Source: an uncultured Opitutales bacterium (GTDB lineage: Bacteria > Verrucomicrobiota > Verrucomicrobiia > Opitutales > Intestinicryptomonadaceae). From it: 58,844 nucleotides of DNA. This document shows, piece after piece, positions 27,760 to 35,932 of this stretch. The first letter of the stretch is position 1, and each line of letters begins with the position of its first letter. The notes below the pieces were generated by a model. It saw only the letters and a list, made by a program, of their open reading frames with translations, did no database searches and was not told the DNA's origin. The translations under genes were made by a program, and so were the position numbers. The stretch covers positions 1-58,844 of the forward strand of contig URGP01000014.1 in NCBI GenBank assembly GCA_900547395.1, given 5' to 3'.

Positions 27760-27783
27760 GTTGTTAAGAAAACGCCGCCGAGC

Positions 27784-27927
27784 ATGGAAGAAATAATAAG
27801 TTTATCCAAGAATATCGGCACTGTGAAACTATATGAAAAATTGGCATCTAAATATAATTGGAAAAGTTTTTCTGAATACATAAATGAAGCCTCAAAAGAC
27901 TTTTCAAAATCATTGAAAAAGCGATAA
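27784..27927 (+). CDS. Small uncharacterised protein, 47 aa
   Basis: A short ATG-to-TAA frame encoding a Lys- and Ser-rich, probably helical peptide (starts MEEIISLSKNIG, ends KSLKKR) without a signal peptide or Cys. No clear ribosome site precedes it. The codon use suits the AT-rich surroundings. It might be a genuine small protein or the fragment of a larger lost gene. No family is recognised. Confidence 0.35.
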   Translation: MEEIISLSKNIGTVKLYEKLASKYNWKSFSEYINEASKDFSKSLKKR

Positions 27928-27954
27928 AGTTTGTGAAAAAATAGATAAGTTATA

Positions 27955-27983
27955 TTGACATTGTATAAAGAATATATTATAGA
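27955..27983 (+). promoter_or_regulatory. Sigma-70 promoter of the first exported unknown gene
   Basis: TTGACA (27955-27960), a 17-bp spacer and TATAGA (27978-27983). The spacer contains TATAAAGAATAT, also found after TTGACA at 31521. Confidence 0.7.
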
Positions 27984-28135
27984 TTTAATAAAATTAAAAT
28001 AAATGGTTATTTATTAAAAATCGAAACTGGAAATGGGTATCATCTTTTACACAAAATATGCGATTAATATGAAAAAAGATACTGGATTGGTTGTTGATTA
28101 TGAATGTAAATATTCTAAATGTATTGATTGATAAA

Positions 28136-29266
28136 ATGAACTTAAGGATATTCTGTTTTTTGATTTGTTTCGTTCTGCCTTTTTTTGCGTACTCGCAAGA
28201 TCTTTCCAAGGCGGAGGAGATTGGAATTCCTGTAAATAATTTGCAAACAAGGGCTATTTTTGAAGCTTTGGAGCGTCAAGAAATTGTCTTGTCTAAAACA
28301 GTGTTTAGGAAAAAATTTTCCAATGATTTTTCAGAGATTTCGATGTTTGTTTGGCCCGAATCTCAAACAGTGGAAATTTGGGTGAAAAGAAACAACGACG
28401 AAGAATCCCGATATATTTATTCTTATCAATATGGGCTTTTGGTGTCGGGCGAAACTCTGCCGCTAAAAAATAATCCAAATGGAAAAGGCTTTACGCGTTT
28501 GGTTATAAACAATGAGATTCTTTTTCCTGAAACTCTTATGGGTTTTTTAGGTATGACTTGGAATAATAAATTTAATATTTCCAAGATGTTGTTTGGTTTC
28601 CCTACAAATATTTATCAGTTATTGATGAACGAAACTCTTTCTGAAGAAATTTTAATTCCGCAAAACTATTCGATTCTTGATCGGGAAATATTTTCAGACA
28701 GAATAAAAGATGTTATTTCTTTTTTTGCAAATATCTCGGATGAGGAGATGTCAAAAAATTTTGAACTCGGAATTGGAAATTTGCATATAAAAACGAAAAA
28801 TTTCTTGATAGAGGAATTTAATTTTAAGGCGAAAGATTTTGAATTGTCCGCAAACTCCGAATTTGTAAAATCAAAAGATTCCAAAGAATATGTTTCTCCT
28901 TCTTATGTGGAAGAATATGATTTGGAGCATGATGTCGGAAAAAATCCTGAATACGGTTTTGTTTTCAAGAAGGACGCAAATTCGCTATCTATTGATATAA
29001 ATTCCGATTGGAGCAAATATTTGTATTCGGGCAATAAAGACGTTCCACAAAGCAATTTGAACATAACAAAGTTGAATGGCAAGTTTGTCGGCGAATATTC
29101 TTTGAATGAACTTAATGCTATTTTAAATAGAGAAGCTCCTGTCGTCGTTGAATTTCTTGAAAACGGTAAAAGTGTTTCTTTCCGAAAATTTGATTTGAAA
29201 GAGAGAAGACTTATAAATAGGGCGAAACGCTTTTTAAAAAGCGATGTCTTGTGGGATAAAAAATGA
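28136..29266 (+). CDS. Exported protein of unknown function
   Basis: A 376-aa protein when started at ATG 28136, which begins a clean signal peptide (MNLRIFCFLICFVLPFFAYS, cut near AYSQ). A frame extending to 28091 adds a non-signal stretch. The mature protein is Lys/Glu/Phe/Asn-rich with no cysteine. The C-terminal 60 residues (NITKLNGKFVGEYSLNELN ... VVVEFLENGKSVSFRKF) resemble a PDZ-like half domain as in proteins that present a short binding groove; this is tentative. It has its own promoter and a visibly AT-rich composition compared with the xylan locus. Confidence 0.75.
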   Translation: MNLRIFCFLICFVLPFFAYSQDLSKAEEIGIPVNNLQTRAIFEALERQEIVLSKTVFRKKFSNDFSEISMFVWPESQTVEIWVKRNNDEESRYIYSYQYGLLVSGETLPLKNNPNGKGFTRLVINNEILFPETLMGFLGMTWNNKFNISKMLFGFPTNIYQLLMNETLSEEILIPQNYSILDREIFSDRIKDVISFFANISDEEMSKNFELGIGNLHIKTKNFLIEEFNFKAKDFELSANSEFVKSKDSKEYVSPSYVEEYDLEHDVGKNPEYGFVFKKDANSLSIDINSDWSKYLYSGNKDVPQSNLNITKLNGKFVGEYSLNELNAILNREAPVVVEFLENGKSVSFRKFDLKERRLINRAKRFLKSDVLWDKK

Positions 29267-29330
29267 TTTTTATTATAAAAAGATAAATGAGGTATTTTTT
29301 ATGATGGTTTGATAAAAGAAATTCAAATAT

Positions 29331-30152
29331 ATGCTTATGAAGAAAATTATTTTATTGTGTTTTATGGTTTTGTCTTTGGGCGCATATGCATATGCGGATG
29401 AAGAGCAGGTTGCAAAAAATTTTGCCAATGCATTATTAGGGGAGAGTAAGGCAAAAATCGCTTTAATTACATTAAAAGATTCAAGGAGCGATAAAGATTT
29501 ATCTCCCGAACAGTTAAGCTTTTTTTACCATCCAAAATGTAAAAAATTTCTTAGGGAACCTTATTTTATCTACAATAATATCAGTGTGATTACTTCATTT
29601 TGTGAAAAATTGAAAACAAATATTTTTTTGAAAATAGATCAAACGTGTTTTGGTCCTGTAGATAAAGGACAGCCAATATTGATAGCGAAAAGTTCCATTT
29701 GGCTTGTGTTGTTAAACAGCATGTATGAAGAGAATGGGAAGATAAAAGCGGAAGATATGGAAAATCTAAAAGGGATCGAAGAGTTTGATTTTATAAATCG
29801 AGATACTTTTTATAAAATTTCGATGCCAGAGGCTCAAAATGCGGTTTGTTTAAAATGGGTGAATGTTGATAACTTTCCTAAGCCTTTAAGTTATACGTAT
29901 TCCGAAATGCTTTTGGTCGAAGATATAAAGATTTTATCGAATATCTTTTGCGGGAACAATATAAGCCCTATAAGCGCAATCGAAAAAGTAAATGGTGTAA
30001 TTTCAAAACTGAAAACTGACTTAGGCGTAAAAATCGCCAAACAGATTGTTTCAATTTCGGAAGATAAAATAATAAAAGAGGAATTTAAACCAAAGGGTAC
30101 TCCAAAATTGGATTTCCAAAAAATAGAAAATAAACTTAAAAATGCCAAATAA
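29331..30152 (+). CDS. Exported protein of unknown function, first of a tandem pair
   Basis: A 273-aa protein with a signal peptide (MKKIILLCFMVLSLGAYAYA; ATG 29331, or the in-frame ATG at 29337). The mature part has five Cys residues spread through it (including HPKCKKF, SFCEK and QTCFGP), is Lys/Ile-rich and matches no family I know. It ends IENKLKNAK, almost the same as the end of the next protein (VENRLKNAK). The following start codon comes 1 nt after its stop. Confidence 0.72.
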   Translation: MLMKKIILLCFMVLSLGAYAYADEEQVAKNFANALLGESKAKIALITLKDSRSDKDLSPEQLSFFYHPKCKKFLREPYFIYNNISVITSFCEKLKTNIFLKIDQTCFGPVDKGQPILIAKSSIWLVLLNSMYEENGKIKAEDMENLKGIEEFDFINRDTFYKISMPEAQNAVCLKWVNVDNFPKPLSYTYSEMLLVEDIKILSNIFCGNNISPISAIEKVNGVISKLKTDLGVKIAKQIVSISEDKIIKEEFKPKGTPKLDFQKIENKLKNAK

Positions 30153-30153
30153 T

Positions 30154-30774
30154 ATGAGGCTTTTAATTTTGACGTTTGTATTTTTTAGCTGTTTGCCTTT
30201 AATTTCATTCGCAAAAGAAGTCGATGTTGAAGGGATTTTTTCGCAGATGTCGGAACTTAGATTAGATATTTCTAAGCCCATCGGTAAAACTCCGATGATG
30301 TTAAAAATTTTTCCGGCATCAAAAAAGAAAAACATCAAATTGAACGAAAATTCCTTAATTAACGGTTTTTTGGTTTCTTTGATTATTTTTTATGAGGACG
30401 ATCGTTCGTGCATTAAAATGTTTTCGCCTGAATCATCGGCATTAAGGCGTCCGAATTTTATTGAATGCAATATTGAAAATCCCATTCCATTGGAATTTGC
30501 AACTCAATATGTTTTTAATATAATTTATCAGGAAATTGAAGATTTGAAAATAGATCAGATAAAATCTGTTTCAATGAAGATATATTTTGAAAAAATGACT
30601 GAAAATTCGATTGAAAACCGTGTGAGTTTTGTAAACAAGCCGCTCGTTTTTTCCAAAGATGAAATTCTAAAACTGATTGAAAATTATAAAGAGGATCCGT
30701 TCGCATTAGATATTCAGAAAGTCAAAATTCCGCAAAATCAAAAAGTAGAAAACAGGCTTAAAAATGCCAAATAA
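30154..30774 (+). CDS. Exported protein of unknown function, second of a tandem pair
   Basis: A 206-aa protein. The ATG at 30154 begins a signal peptide (MRLLILTFVFFSCLPLISFA); an ATG at 30142 lies inside the previous gene. No domain is recognised. It ends VENRLKNAK. The last 28 nt of this gene and of the previous one are nearly identical, suggesting duplication or an exchanged 3' end. It is 20 bp upstream of the DUF1573 gene and probably in the same operon. Confidence 0.72.
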   Translation: MRLLILTFVFFSCLPLISFAKEVDVEGIFSQMSELRLDISKPIGKTPMMLKIFPASKKKNIKLNENSLINGFLVSLIIFYEDDRSCIKMFSPESSALRRPNFIECNIENPIPLEFATQYVFNIIYQEIEDLKIDQIKSVSMKIYFEKMTENSIENRVSFVNKPLVFSKDEILKLIENYKEDPFALDIQKVKIPQNQKVENRLKNAK

Positions 30775-30794
30775 ATGTTATATCAAGATGCGGT

Positions 30795-31434
30795 ATGAGA
30801 TATATTTTTTTTATCATTGCTATATTTTTATACGGCTTTTCTTACGGAGAGCTAAAATTTTATAAAACGATTTTAAGCGACGAAATTCCAAGCGGAAAAG
30901 AATTTTATGAATTTTGCTTTAAATTTAAAAATGAAGGGGCGTCTTCCGTAAAAATAGAATCTTTAAATTCGACTTGTTCGTGCACCATTCCTTCTTTGGA
31001 AAAGAAAGTTTATAAATCGGGGGAAAGCGGTGAAATAAAAGGCGTTTTTTATGTATATGGCAAACAAGGCTTGCAGGAACAGGAAATAGTTGTCGGCACG
31101 GACGATATATCCCAGTCGAAAATAAGGCTGCAATTAAAGATTAAAATATTAAACGAATATGAAATTAGCAGCCGTCTTGTCTATTGGAGGCTTGATTCCG
31201 AAGAAGTTGAAAAAAACGGTAATTCTTTCCCTAATGCATTCCGATTGGAAGTTTGACGGCGCAGTATGTTCCGAAAATAAATTTTCGGTAAATGTTGCGG
31301 AAAATGGCGGTAAATATTTAATAAAAGTAAAACCTTTGCGGACGAATGAGGCAATGAGGGATTTGATAAGCATAAAATTGAAAAGCAAAGACGGCGAGAT
31401 AAAGACGATCGCGCTTCATGCGTTGGTAAAATGA
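30795..31434 (+). pseudogene. DUF1573-family exported protein, interrupted by a frameshift
   Basis: The first frame (30795-31256) has a signal peptide and the DUF1573 signature, an ASH-like beta-sandwich with FKNEGASSVKIESLNSTCSCT. The second half of the family fold continues in the +1 frame to 31434 (TVILSLMHSDWKFDGAV through LHALVK). The break falls in a run of seven A residues (31210-31216). With six A residues the frame would read EEVEKTVILSLM and the protein would be about 212 aa. It may be a true mutation, a sequencing or assembly error, or slippage that yields two products. DUF1573 proteins are envelope proteins of unclear role. Confidence 0.75.
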
Positions 31435-31520
31435 ATGTTTCATGAATTAGAAAAAACGAAAATCAATATTTCAAAATTGTCTTTGTTATTATATTTGTTG
31501 AAAAAATAAATAAAAAGTCA

Positions 31521-31549
31521 TTGACAATATAAAGAATATGTGTTTTGTG
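31521..31549 (+). promoter_or_regulatory. Promoter of the Cys-rich peptide gene
   Basis: TTGACA (31521-31526), 17 bp, then TTTGTG, a weak -10. It shares ATTGACA followed by ATAAAGAATAT with the promoter at 27955, although the spacing differs by 2 bp. Confidence 0.5.
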
Positions 31550-31570
31550 TTTTACAAGGAGATTAAGTTT

Positions 31571-31726
31571 ATGAAAAATACATTGTTTAAAATATTGTCG
31601 ATATTGGGGCTGTTTTTATCGCCATTAGTGTTGATGGCAGATGATTGCAAGCCATGCGAAGAAGGGGAGCCAAATTGCGGCGGCAATCCCGGCGGAGACT
31701 GTATGTCGATAGAGCTTGGCGAATAG
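31571..31726 (+). CDS. Secreted Cys-rich small peptide, 51 aa
   Basis: The ATG at 31571 has GGAG 9 nt upstream and its own promoter. A signal peptide (MKNTLFKILSILGLFLSPLV, cut near LMA-DD) leaves a mature peptide of about 28 residues that begins DDCKPCEEGEPNCGG and ends MSIELGE. It has four Cys (one CxxC pair), is Gly/Pro/Glu-rich and is strongly acidic. This looks like a precursor of a disulfide-bonded or otherwise modified extracellular peptide. No known family is assigned. The nearby DUF1573, rhodanese and MauE genes suggest thiol or disulfide chemistry. Confidence 0.75.
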   Translation: MKNTLFKILSILGLFLSPLVLMADDCKPCEEGEPNCGGNPGGDCMSIELGE

Positions 31727-31847
31727 TAAAATTTTAAGGGCGCTATTTTTTGTCTTGTTTGAGATGCCTTTTCTGCATGGCTGAATTGAAGCAGAATGTT
31801 TCAATCGTCAAAAATGGCGTTTGGCTTTGCGGTAGTTGATTTACGAA

Positions 31848-32657
31848 ATGAAAATAATAATTGCATATTTTGTCTTGGCTGCATTTACGGTGGTTTTGCA
31901 TGCAAAAGACAACTTCGATTTTTCATGCTCAAAGCCGAACTCCAATGAGGCGGCAATTCTTGTTCTTGCCCCCGGAATGAATATGAACGGAGAATTCTTT
32001 TTGAAAGAATCGCCATGGATGGATTTTGCAAAACGAAACAATCTTGGTGTCATCGCTCTCAATTATTCTTCGACCGAAGAAGATTTGTATCAAAATAGAA
32101 AAGGCTATTACTGGCCCGACCAGGGGTCGGGGCAGGCTTTGCTTCGCGAGATAAAACGCGTTTACGGCAAAGATTTGCCGATAATTCTCTATGGATTTTC
32201 GGGCGGGGCGCAGTTTGTCAGCAGGTTTGTTGACTGGTGCCCTGATAGAATTGTCGCGTGGTGCGCCTATTCCGCGCAGTTTTGGGACTATCCGAAAGAC
32301 GGCACAAAAACGGCAGGCGCGCGCGGAATCGTCGCATGTGGGGATAGGGACGGGCTTAGGTGGCAGCCGTCGTTTGCGTTTTATTACAAGGGCAGAAAAA
32401 GCAATCGCCCGTGGATATGGGTCAGCATATCAAATACGGGGCATAACCGCAGCGCGAAATTTGAAAAATTCGTAAGGATGTTTTTTGATGAGGAGATTGC
32501 AGTCTGGCGCGGGGAAAAGGAAGCTGTGGAGGACTTGCATGCCGATGTATCAAACGTAAAAAACGATATGCTTCTGCTTTCGGAACAACCCGAGCTTCAA
32601 TGCCCTTTCAGGACAAAAGAATTGCTTGAAGAATGGAGGAAAATCCAGTCGCGATGA
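31848..32657 (+). CDS. Exported alpha/beta-hydrolase-like protein
   Basis: About 269 aa with a signal peptide (MKIIIAYFVLAAFTVVLHA). The start is the ATG near 31848; a TTG 12 nt upstream is less likely. The fold is that of secreted esterases and polyhydroxybutyrate-depolymerase-like proteins: LVLAPGMNMNG (oxyanion strand), YGFSGGAQF with the nucleophile Ser, GDRDGLRW (candidate acid) and SNTGHNRS with the catalytic His. Substrate unknown. Its stop overlaps the next gene's ATG (ATGA at 32654), so the two hydrolases are co-translated. Confidence 0.82.
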   Translation: MKIIIAYFVLAAFTVVLHAKDNFDFSCSKPNSNEAAILVLAPGMNMNGEFFLKESPWMDFAKRNNLGVIALNYSSTEEDLYQNRKGYYWPDQGSGQALLREIKRVYGKDLPIILYGFSGGAQFVSRFVDWCPDRIVAWCAYSAQFWDYPKDGTKTAGARGIVACGDRDGLRWQPSFAFYYKGRKSNRPWIWVSISNTGHNRSAKFEKFVRMFFDEEIAVWRGEKEAVEDLHADVSNVKNDMLLLSEQPELQCPFRTKELLEEWRKIQSR

Positions 32658-33711
32658 TTTTAAAAAAACTTGCCGCAGTATTTTTCCTTTTATTTTGCTT
32701 CCAGCTTTTGAAAGCGGACGGCGTTCTTGCGGAAAGCGACCGCGTATTTGTTTTTGCATTGCCCACCGATGCCGCCTCAAAGGCGTCAAAGTCCGACTGC
32801 GCAAGCGTTCAAAGTTAAAGGAAATCGTCTTTGTTGCGAGGATGCCATCTGCTTGGACGAAGGAACGCGATGCCGAATTTAGAAAGGCGAAGCTTCCGTC
32901 CGTTCGCGGTGTTCTTGCAATTTGCACTTGGGAGAGCGATTCCGAAAAATTAAAGCGCAACGTGTCTTATAAAAGCAGTCCGCACAAGCATTTGATAAAA
33001 TTTGCCGACGAGAACAATCTCGCGGTAATTGCGTGGTCGAATTTCGGGGGATATTCGGCTTCCACAAGCTCTGACGAAATGGAAAAATCCCGCGCAAAGG
33101 ATTATGAATTTATGTTTAACGACAGGCTCTCCGAATGGGAGCAGGGGTTTAGGCGCGTCTTAAACAGGCATAATCTTCCCAAAGACTCCGCCTTGATTTA
33201 CGGAATCAGCGGAGGGGCACAAATAGCGCACCGCATTGCATTGCGCAAGCCGCAGTATTTTTCGGGAATACATATTCATGTAAATTCAAGCTACGACAAG
33301 CCCACTGCGAACGCGAAAAGCATTGTGTGGCTCGTGAGCACTGGGGAATTGGAATACGGCTATCCTGCCGCGACGCGGTTTTACCAAAGGATAATTGATT
33401 TGGGCTATTCGGCGATATTCAAGGCGGGGGAAAACTTGGGGCATTCGACCAACTCCCAAATAAACAATCTATCCGTTGAGTTTTTCAAGTATATGATAAA
33501 TTTTATGCCGGACTACTCCAATCCCGATTGGAAAGAGCCGCCGATAGACAAGTTTTATTTGATGAAACACCCTACTTATGTGGGGGATTACATGAACCAG
33601 ATTGCGTATCCGTTTGAAAAGGCGTCTGAGAAAGTGGCGTCTAAAAAGTATATGGTTGCGCTTCCCACAAAGCCCGTTGCAAAAGCCTGGGGCGCGATTA
33701 TGGAAAAGTGA
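32654..33711 (+). pseudogene. Second alpha/beta-hydrolase-like protein, signal peptide and body in different frames
   Basis: Starting at ATG 32654 (ATGA overlap with the upstream hydrolase), one frame gives a good signal peptide (MILKKLAAVFFLLFCFQLL) but stops at 32818. The body runs in the other frame up to 33711: VRGVLAICTW, YGISGGAQIAHR (nucleophile Ser), STGELEYG and AGENLGHS (His). Joining them requires one frameshift between about 32720 and 32815. It is a paralogue of the preceding gene. Either a broken gene or an error in the sequence; the body frame alone has no convincing start. Confidence 0.6.
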
Positions 33712-35012
33712 AAATATTGTTTGGACAGTTTTTGGCTGAGCGGCTTGACTGGTTCGGATACGGGGTGTCGAGCGCAAACCGCACCGCCGCGTTTATTGCC
33801 TGCGCGATTGTCGCAAGCTGGATTTTTGTCGGAGTGTTCAAGCGGGCGGGTTATTGGCTTTCGCTGTTTGCGTCTTTAATTTTGTTTTATTTTTTGCTTT
33901 TGACCCAGTCGCGCGGAGCGTTGGTTGCTCTTGTTTTTTCAATGGCGTTTTTCTTCGCCTTTTCGAGAGTACGCTATGGCAGGGCGCGCATCATTTCATT
34001 GTGCGCCGCGGGGTTGTTGGCTTGCGCGGCTTTCTTTAATTCCAATGTTTCCGACAGGGTTTACAATATGGCATCTCTCAAAAGTTCGTCGGCAAATTGC
34101 AGGGCGGAGATATATTTGTCGGGAATAAAAATGCTGTCCGACGCTCCGAGCGGACTGAAAAATTCCCCTGTTGAAACCTATATGCGATGGTATCAAAATA
34201 CGGATGACGGAAATTTTTACTTGTCGATGATAAATTCGCATTTGGAGTTTATGTGCAAGCATGGATTCTTTGCCGTGGCATTCTATGTATTTTTATGGTG
34301 TTTTGTTTTAACTGCGCTTTTCCCGTATGATAAAAATCCGATTTCGGCGGCGGCTTTTGCTACATGGATGTGCTATGGAATATGTGCGTCTTTTAGCAAT
34401 GTAATGAATTACTGGGTGTTGTGGATAATTCCGTTTTTTATGTTGGTTGCGGGAATGTCTGCAAACTATCGTAGTATTTTCAAAAAGCGTTTTACGTTTG
34501 TTTTTCTCATTTCAGGATTTGCGGTTTTGGCTTTCGTTTACTTGGTGTCGCTTTCTGCCGCAATGGGCGGCGGGCTTGATTTCATTAAAAACGGAGATGT
34601 TTATTGCGGAAATAAAAGCAATGTGAAATATGCCCTGTACGCGCCGTCCGAACAGGTTTTGGGTGTACATTTCGGGGGAGAGCTTTTGAAATTCTGCAAA
34701 GAAAAAGATGTCGGCGCATTTGTTTCGGATAGAGTAAAAAACATTGGCGAATTGGAATGCGCTCTGTTTTGCGGAGATATTGGATTTGAGCAGATTGAAA
34801 GTGCGAAGGCAAAACGCAAGGTGTTGCTGAACCCCAAGGCGTCCGACGGTTTTGATAAAATGCAAAGCAATGTTTATGTTTATCTGGGGGCTTTCTCTGA
34901 TTGGCGAAATCGCCGCGAATGGGAACGCATTGCTTCTTGCAACGGAAATGTAAAAGTCAAAATCTTAGACGGAGTTTCAGACTTCATTCCGAACTGGACA
35001 GGCTGTTTTTGA
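33708..35012 (+). CDS. O-antigen-ligase-like membrane protein with unusual C-terminal domain
   Basis: A 434-aa protein, GTG start overlapping the upstream stop (GTGA). Residues 1-290 have about eight transmembrane segments, with LTQSRGALVAL and the preceding SANRTAAFIAC typical of the O-antigen ligase/polymerase (Wzy_C) core. A large loop lies between helices, around residues 115-180. Unlike complete ligases, few helices precede this core, so the N-terminal half is short. Residues about 295-434 form a soluble Cys-containing domain with no family I recognise (VHFGGELLKFC ... YVYLGAF ... WTGCF); its last strands resemble the end of an alpha/beta hydrolase. It may transfer or polymerise an envelope component. 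Confidence 0.65.
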   Translation: MKILFGQFLAERLDWFGYGVSSANRTAAFIACAIVASWIFVGVFKRAGYWLSLFASLILFYFLLLTQSRGALVALVFSMAFFFAFSRVRYGRARIISLCAAGLLACAAFFNSNVSDRVYNMASLKSSSANCRAEIYLSGIKMLSDAPSGLKNSPVETYMRWYQNTDDGNFYLSMINSHLEFMCKHGFFAVAFYVFLWCFVLTALFPYDKNPISAAAFATWMCYGICASFSNVMNYWVLWIIPFFMLVAGMSANYRSIFKKRFTFVFLISGFAVLAFVYLVSLSAAMGGGLDFIKNGDVYCGNKSNVKYALYAPSEQVLGVHFGGELLKFCKEKDVGAFVSDRVKNIGELECALFCGDIGFEQIESAKAKRKVLLNPKASDGFDKMQSNVYVYLGAFSDWRNRREWERIASCNGNVKVKILDGVSDFIPNWTGCF

Positions 35013-35013
35013 T

Positions 35014-35427
35014 ATGCGCGCATTTCTTGACATTGCATTTATTGCGGCTGCGTCTTTTGCGTTTGGCGCCGCAAATTTCGCGCTTAATCCGAACCGTCCG
35101 AATTTGGCGTCACAAATCGGGGAAATTTCGCTGCCTGACTTGCATAAAATAAAGCCGCCCGTATTGGTGGTCGATGCGAGAAGCGCGGCGGATTATGAGA
35201 GAGGGCATATCAAAGGCGCGTTTAATTTGCCTGAGTCGCAGTTTGATAGCAGGCTTGGGGATTTTTTGGGCAAGTGGACATCGGAAAGCTCAATATTGGT
35301 TTATTGCAACATTGGCAAATGCAATTCAAGCAGGATAGTTGCAGAAAGGCTAAAAAAAGAGTGCGGAATGCAAAATGTATTTGTTTTAAAGGGAGACTGG
35401 ACGGAATGGAAAAAATCAAAAAATTAG
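35014..35427 (+). CDS. Exported rhodanese-like protein
   Basis: A 137-aa protein with an N-terminal hydrophobic segment (signal or anchor) and one rhodanese domain (VVDARSAADYERGHIKGAFNLP). The active loop is VYCNIGKCNSSR, so it has the usual catalytic Cys plus a second Cys five residues later. That suggests persulfide or disulfide chemistry outside the cytoplasm. It starts 1 nt after the ligase-like gene and overlaps the MauE gene. Confidence 0.85.
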   Translation: MRAFLDIAFIAAASFAFGAANFALNPNRPNLASQIGEISLPDLHKIKPPVLVVDARSAADYERGHIKGAFNLPESQFDSRLGDFLGKWTSESSILVYCNIGKCNSSRIVAERLKKECGMQNVFVLKGDWTEWKKSKN

Positions 35428-35867
35428 TTCTGCTTGCAATCCGCCTTGCCGTGTCGGGAACTTTTATTTATGCGGCACTGGGGAAAATTGCGCGCCCCGA
35501 CGAGTTTTATGCGTCAATATTAAACTATCAAATTCTAAGCGGAGATTTATCCGTTGTTATGGCATATTTTTTGCCTGTCCTTGAATTGTTGTGCGGGGCG
35601 ATGTTTTTAACCGGGAGGTTTTTGTTGCCGTCGGGAATTATTATGGCAATTCTGCTTGCCGTATTTATCGCTGCGGTTTTGTCCGCCTCTTTACGCGGCT
35701 TGGATATTTCATGCGGGTGTTTTGCCGGCGAAGGAAAACGGGGCGGCTATTGGGGCGTAATATTTAGGGATTTGTCTTTGGCGGCGTTGATTTTAACGGT
35801 GCTTATGTTTAATCCGCGGTTCAATTTTAATAATTCGAAAAGCAGAATAAAAAATAAGAGTAAATAA
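35406..35867 (+). CDS. MauE/DoxX-family membrane protein
   Basis: 153 aa with four predicted transmembrane helices. The ATG at 35406 lies inside the end of the rhodanese gene, giving translational coupling. FIYAALGKIARPDEF near the first helix and LDISCGCFAGEGKRGG before the last helix are the family marks, with the CxC pair. MauE proteins assist formation of disulfides or related maturation in the periplasm. Next to the rhodanese it probably forms a redox pair, perhaps acting on the Cys-rich peptide encoded upstream. Confidence 0.87.
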   Translation: MEKIKKLVLLAIRLAVSGTFIYAALGKIARPDEFYASILNYQILSGDLSVVMAYFLPVLELLCGAMFLTGRFLLPSGIIMAILLAVFIAAVLSASLRGLDISCGCFAGEGKRGGYWGVIFRDLSLAALILTVLMFNPRFNFNNSKSRIKNKSK

Positions 35868-35877
35868 TGAAAAGTGT

Positions 35878-35906
35878 TTGACACGCATTTGTTATTTTTA
35901 TATTTT
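35878..35906 (+). promoter_or_regulatory. Sigma-70 promoter
   Basis: TTGACA (35878-35883), a 17-bp spacer and TATTTT (35901-35906), 27 bp before the next start codon. It separates the following pair of genes from the rhodanese-MauE operon. Confidence 0.75.
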
Positions 35907-35932
35907 ATGATAAAAGATTTGTAAAATTTGAT

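Noticed and set aside
30142..30153. Start of the 206-aa exported protein at ATG 30142
   Set aside because: It lies inside the preceding gene and adds four residues before the signal peptide; ATG 30154 is cleaner.
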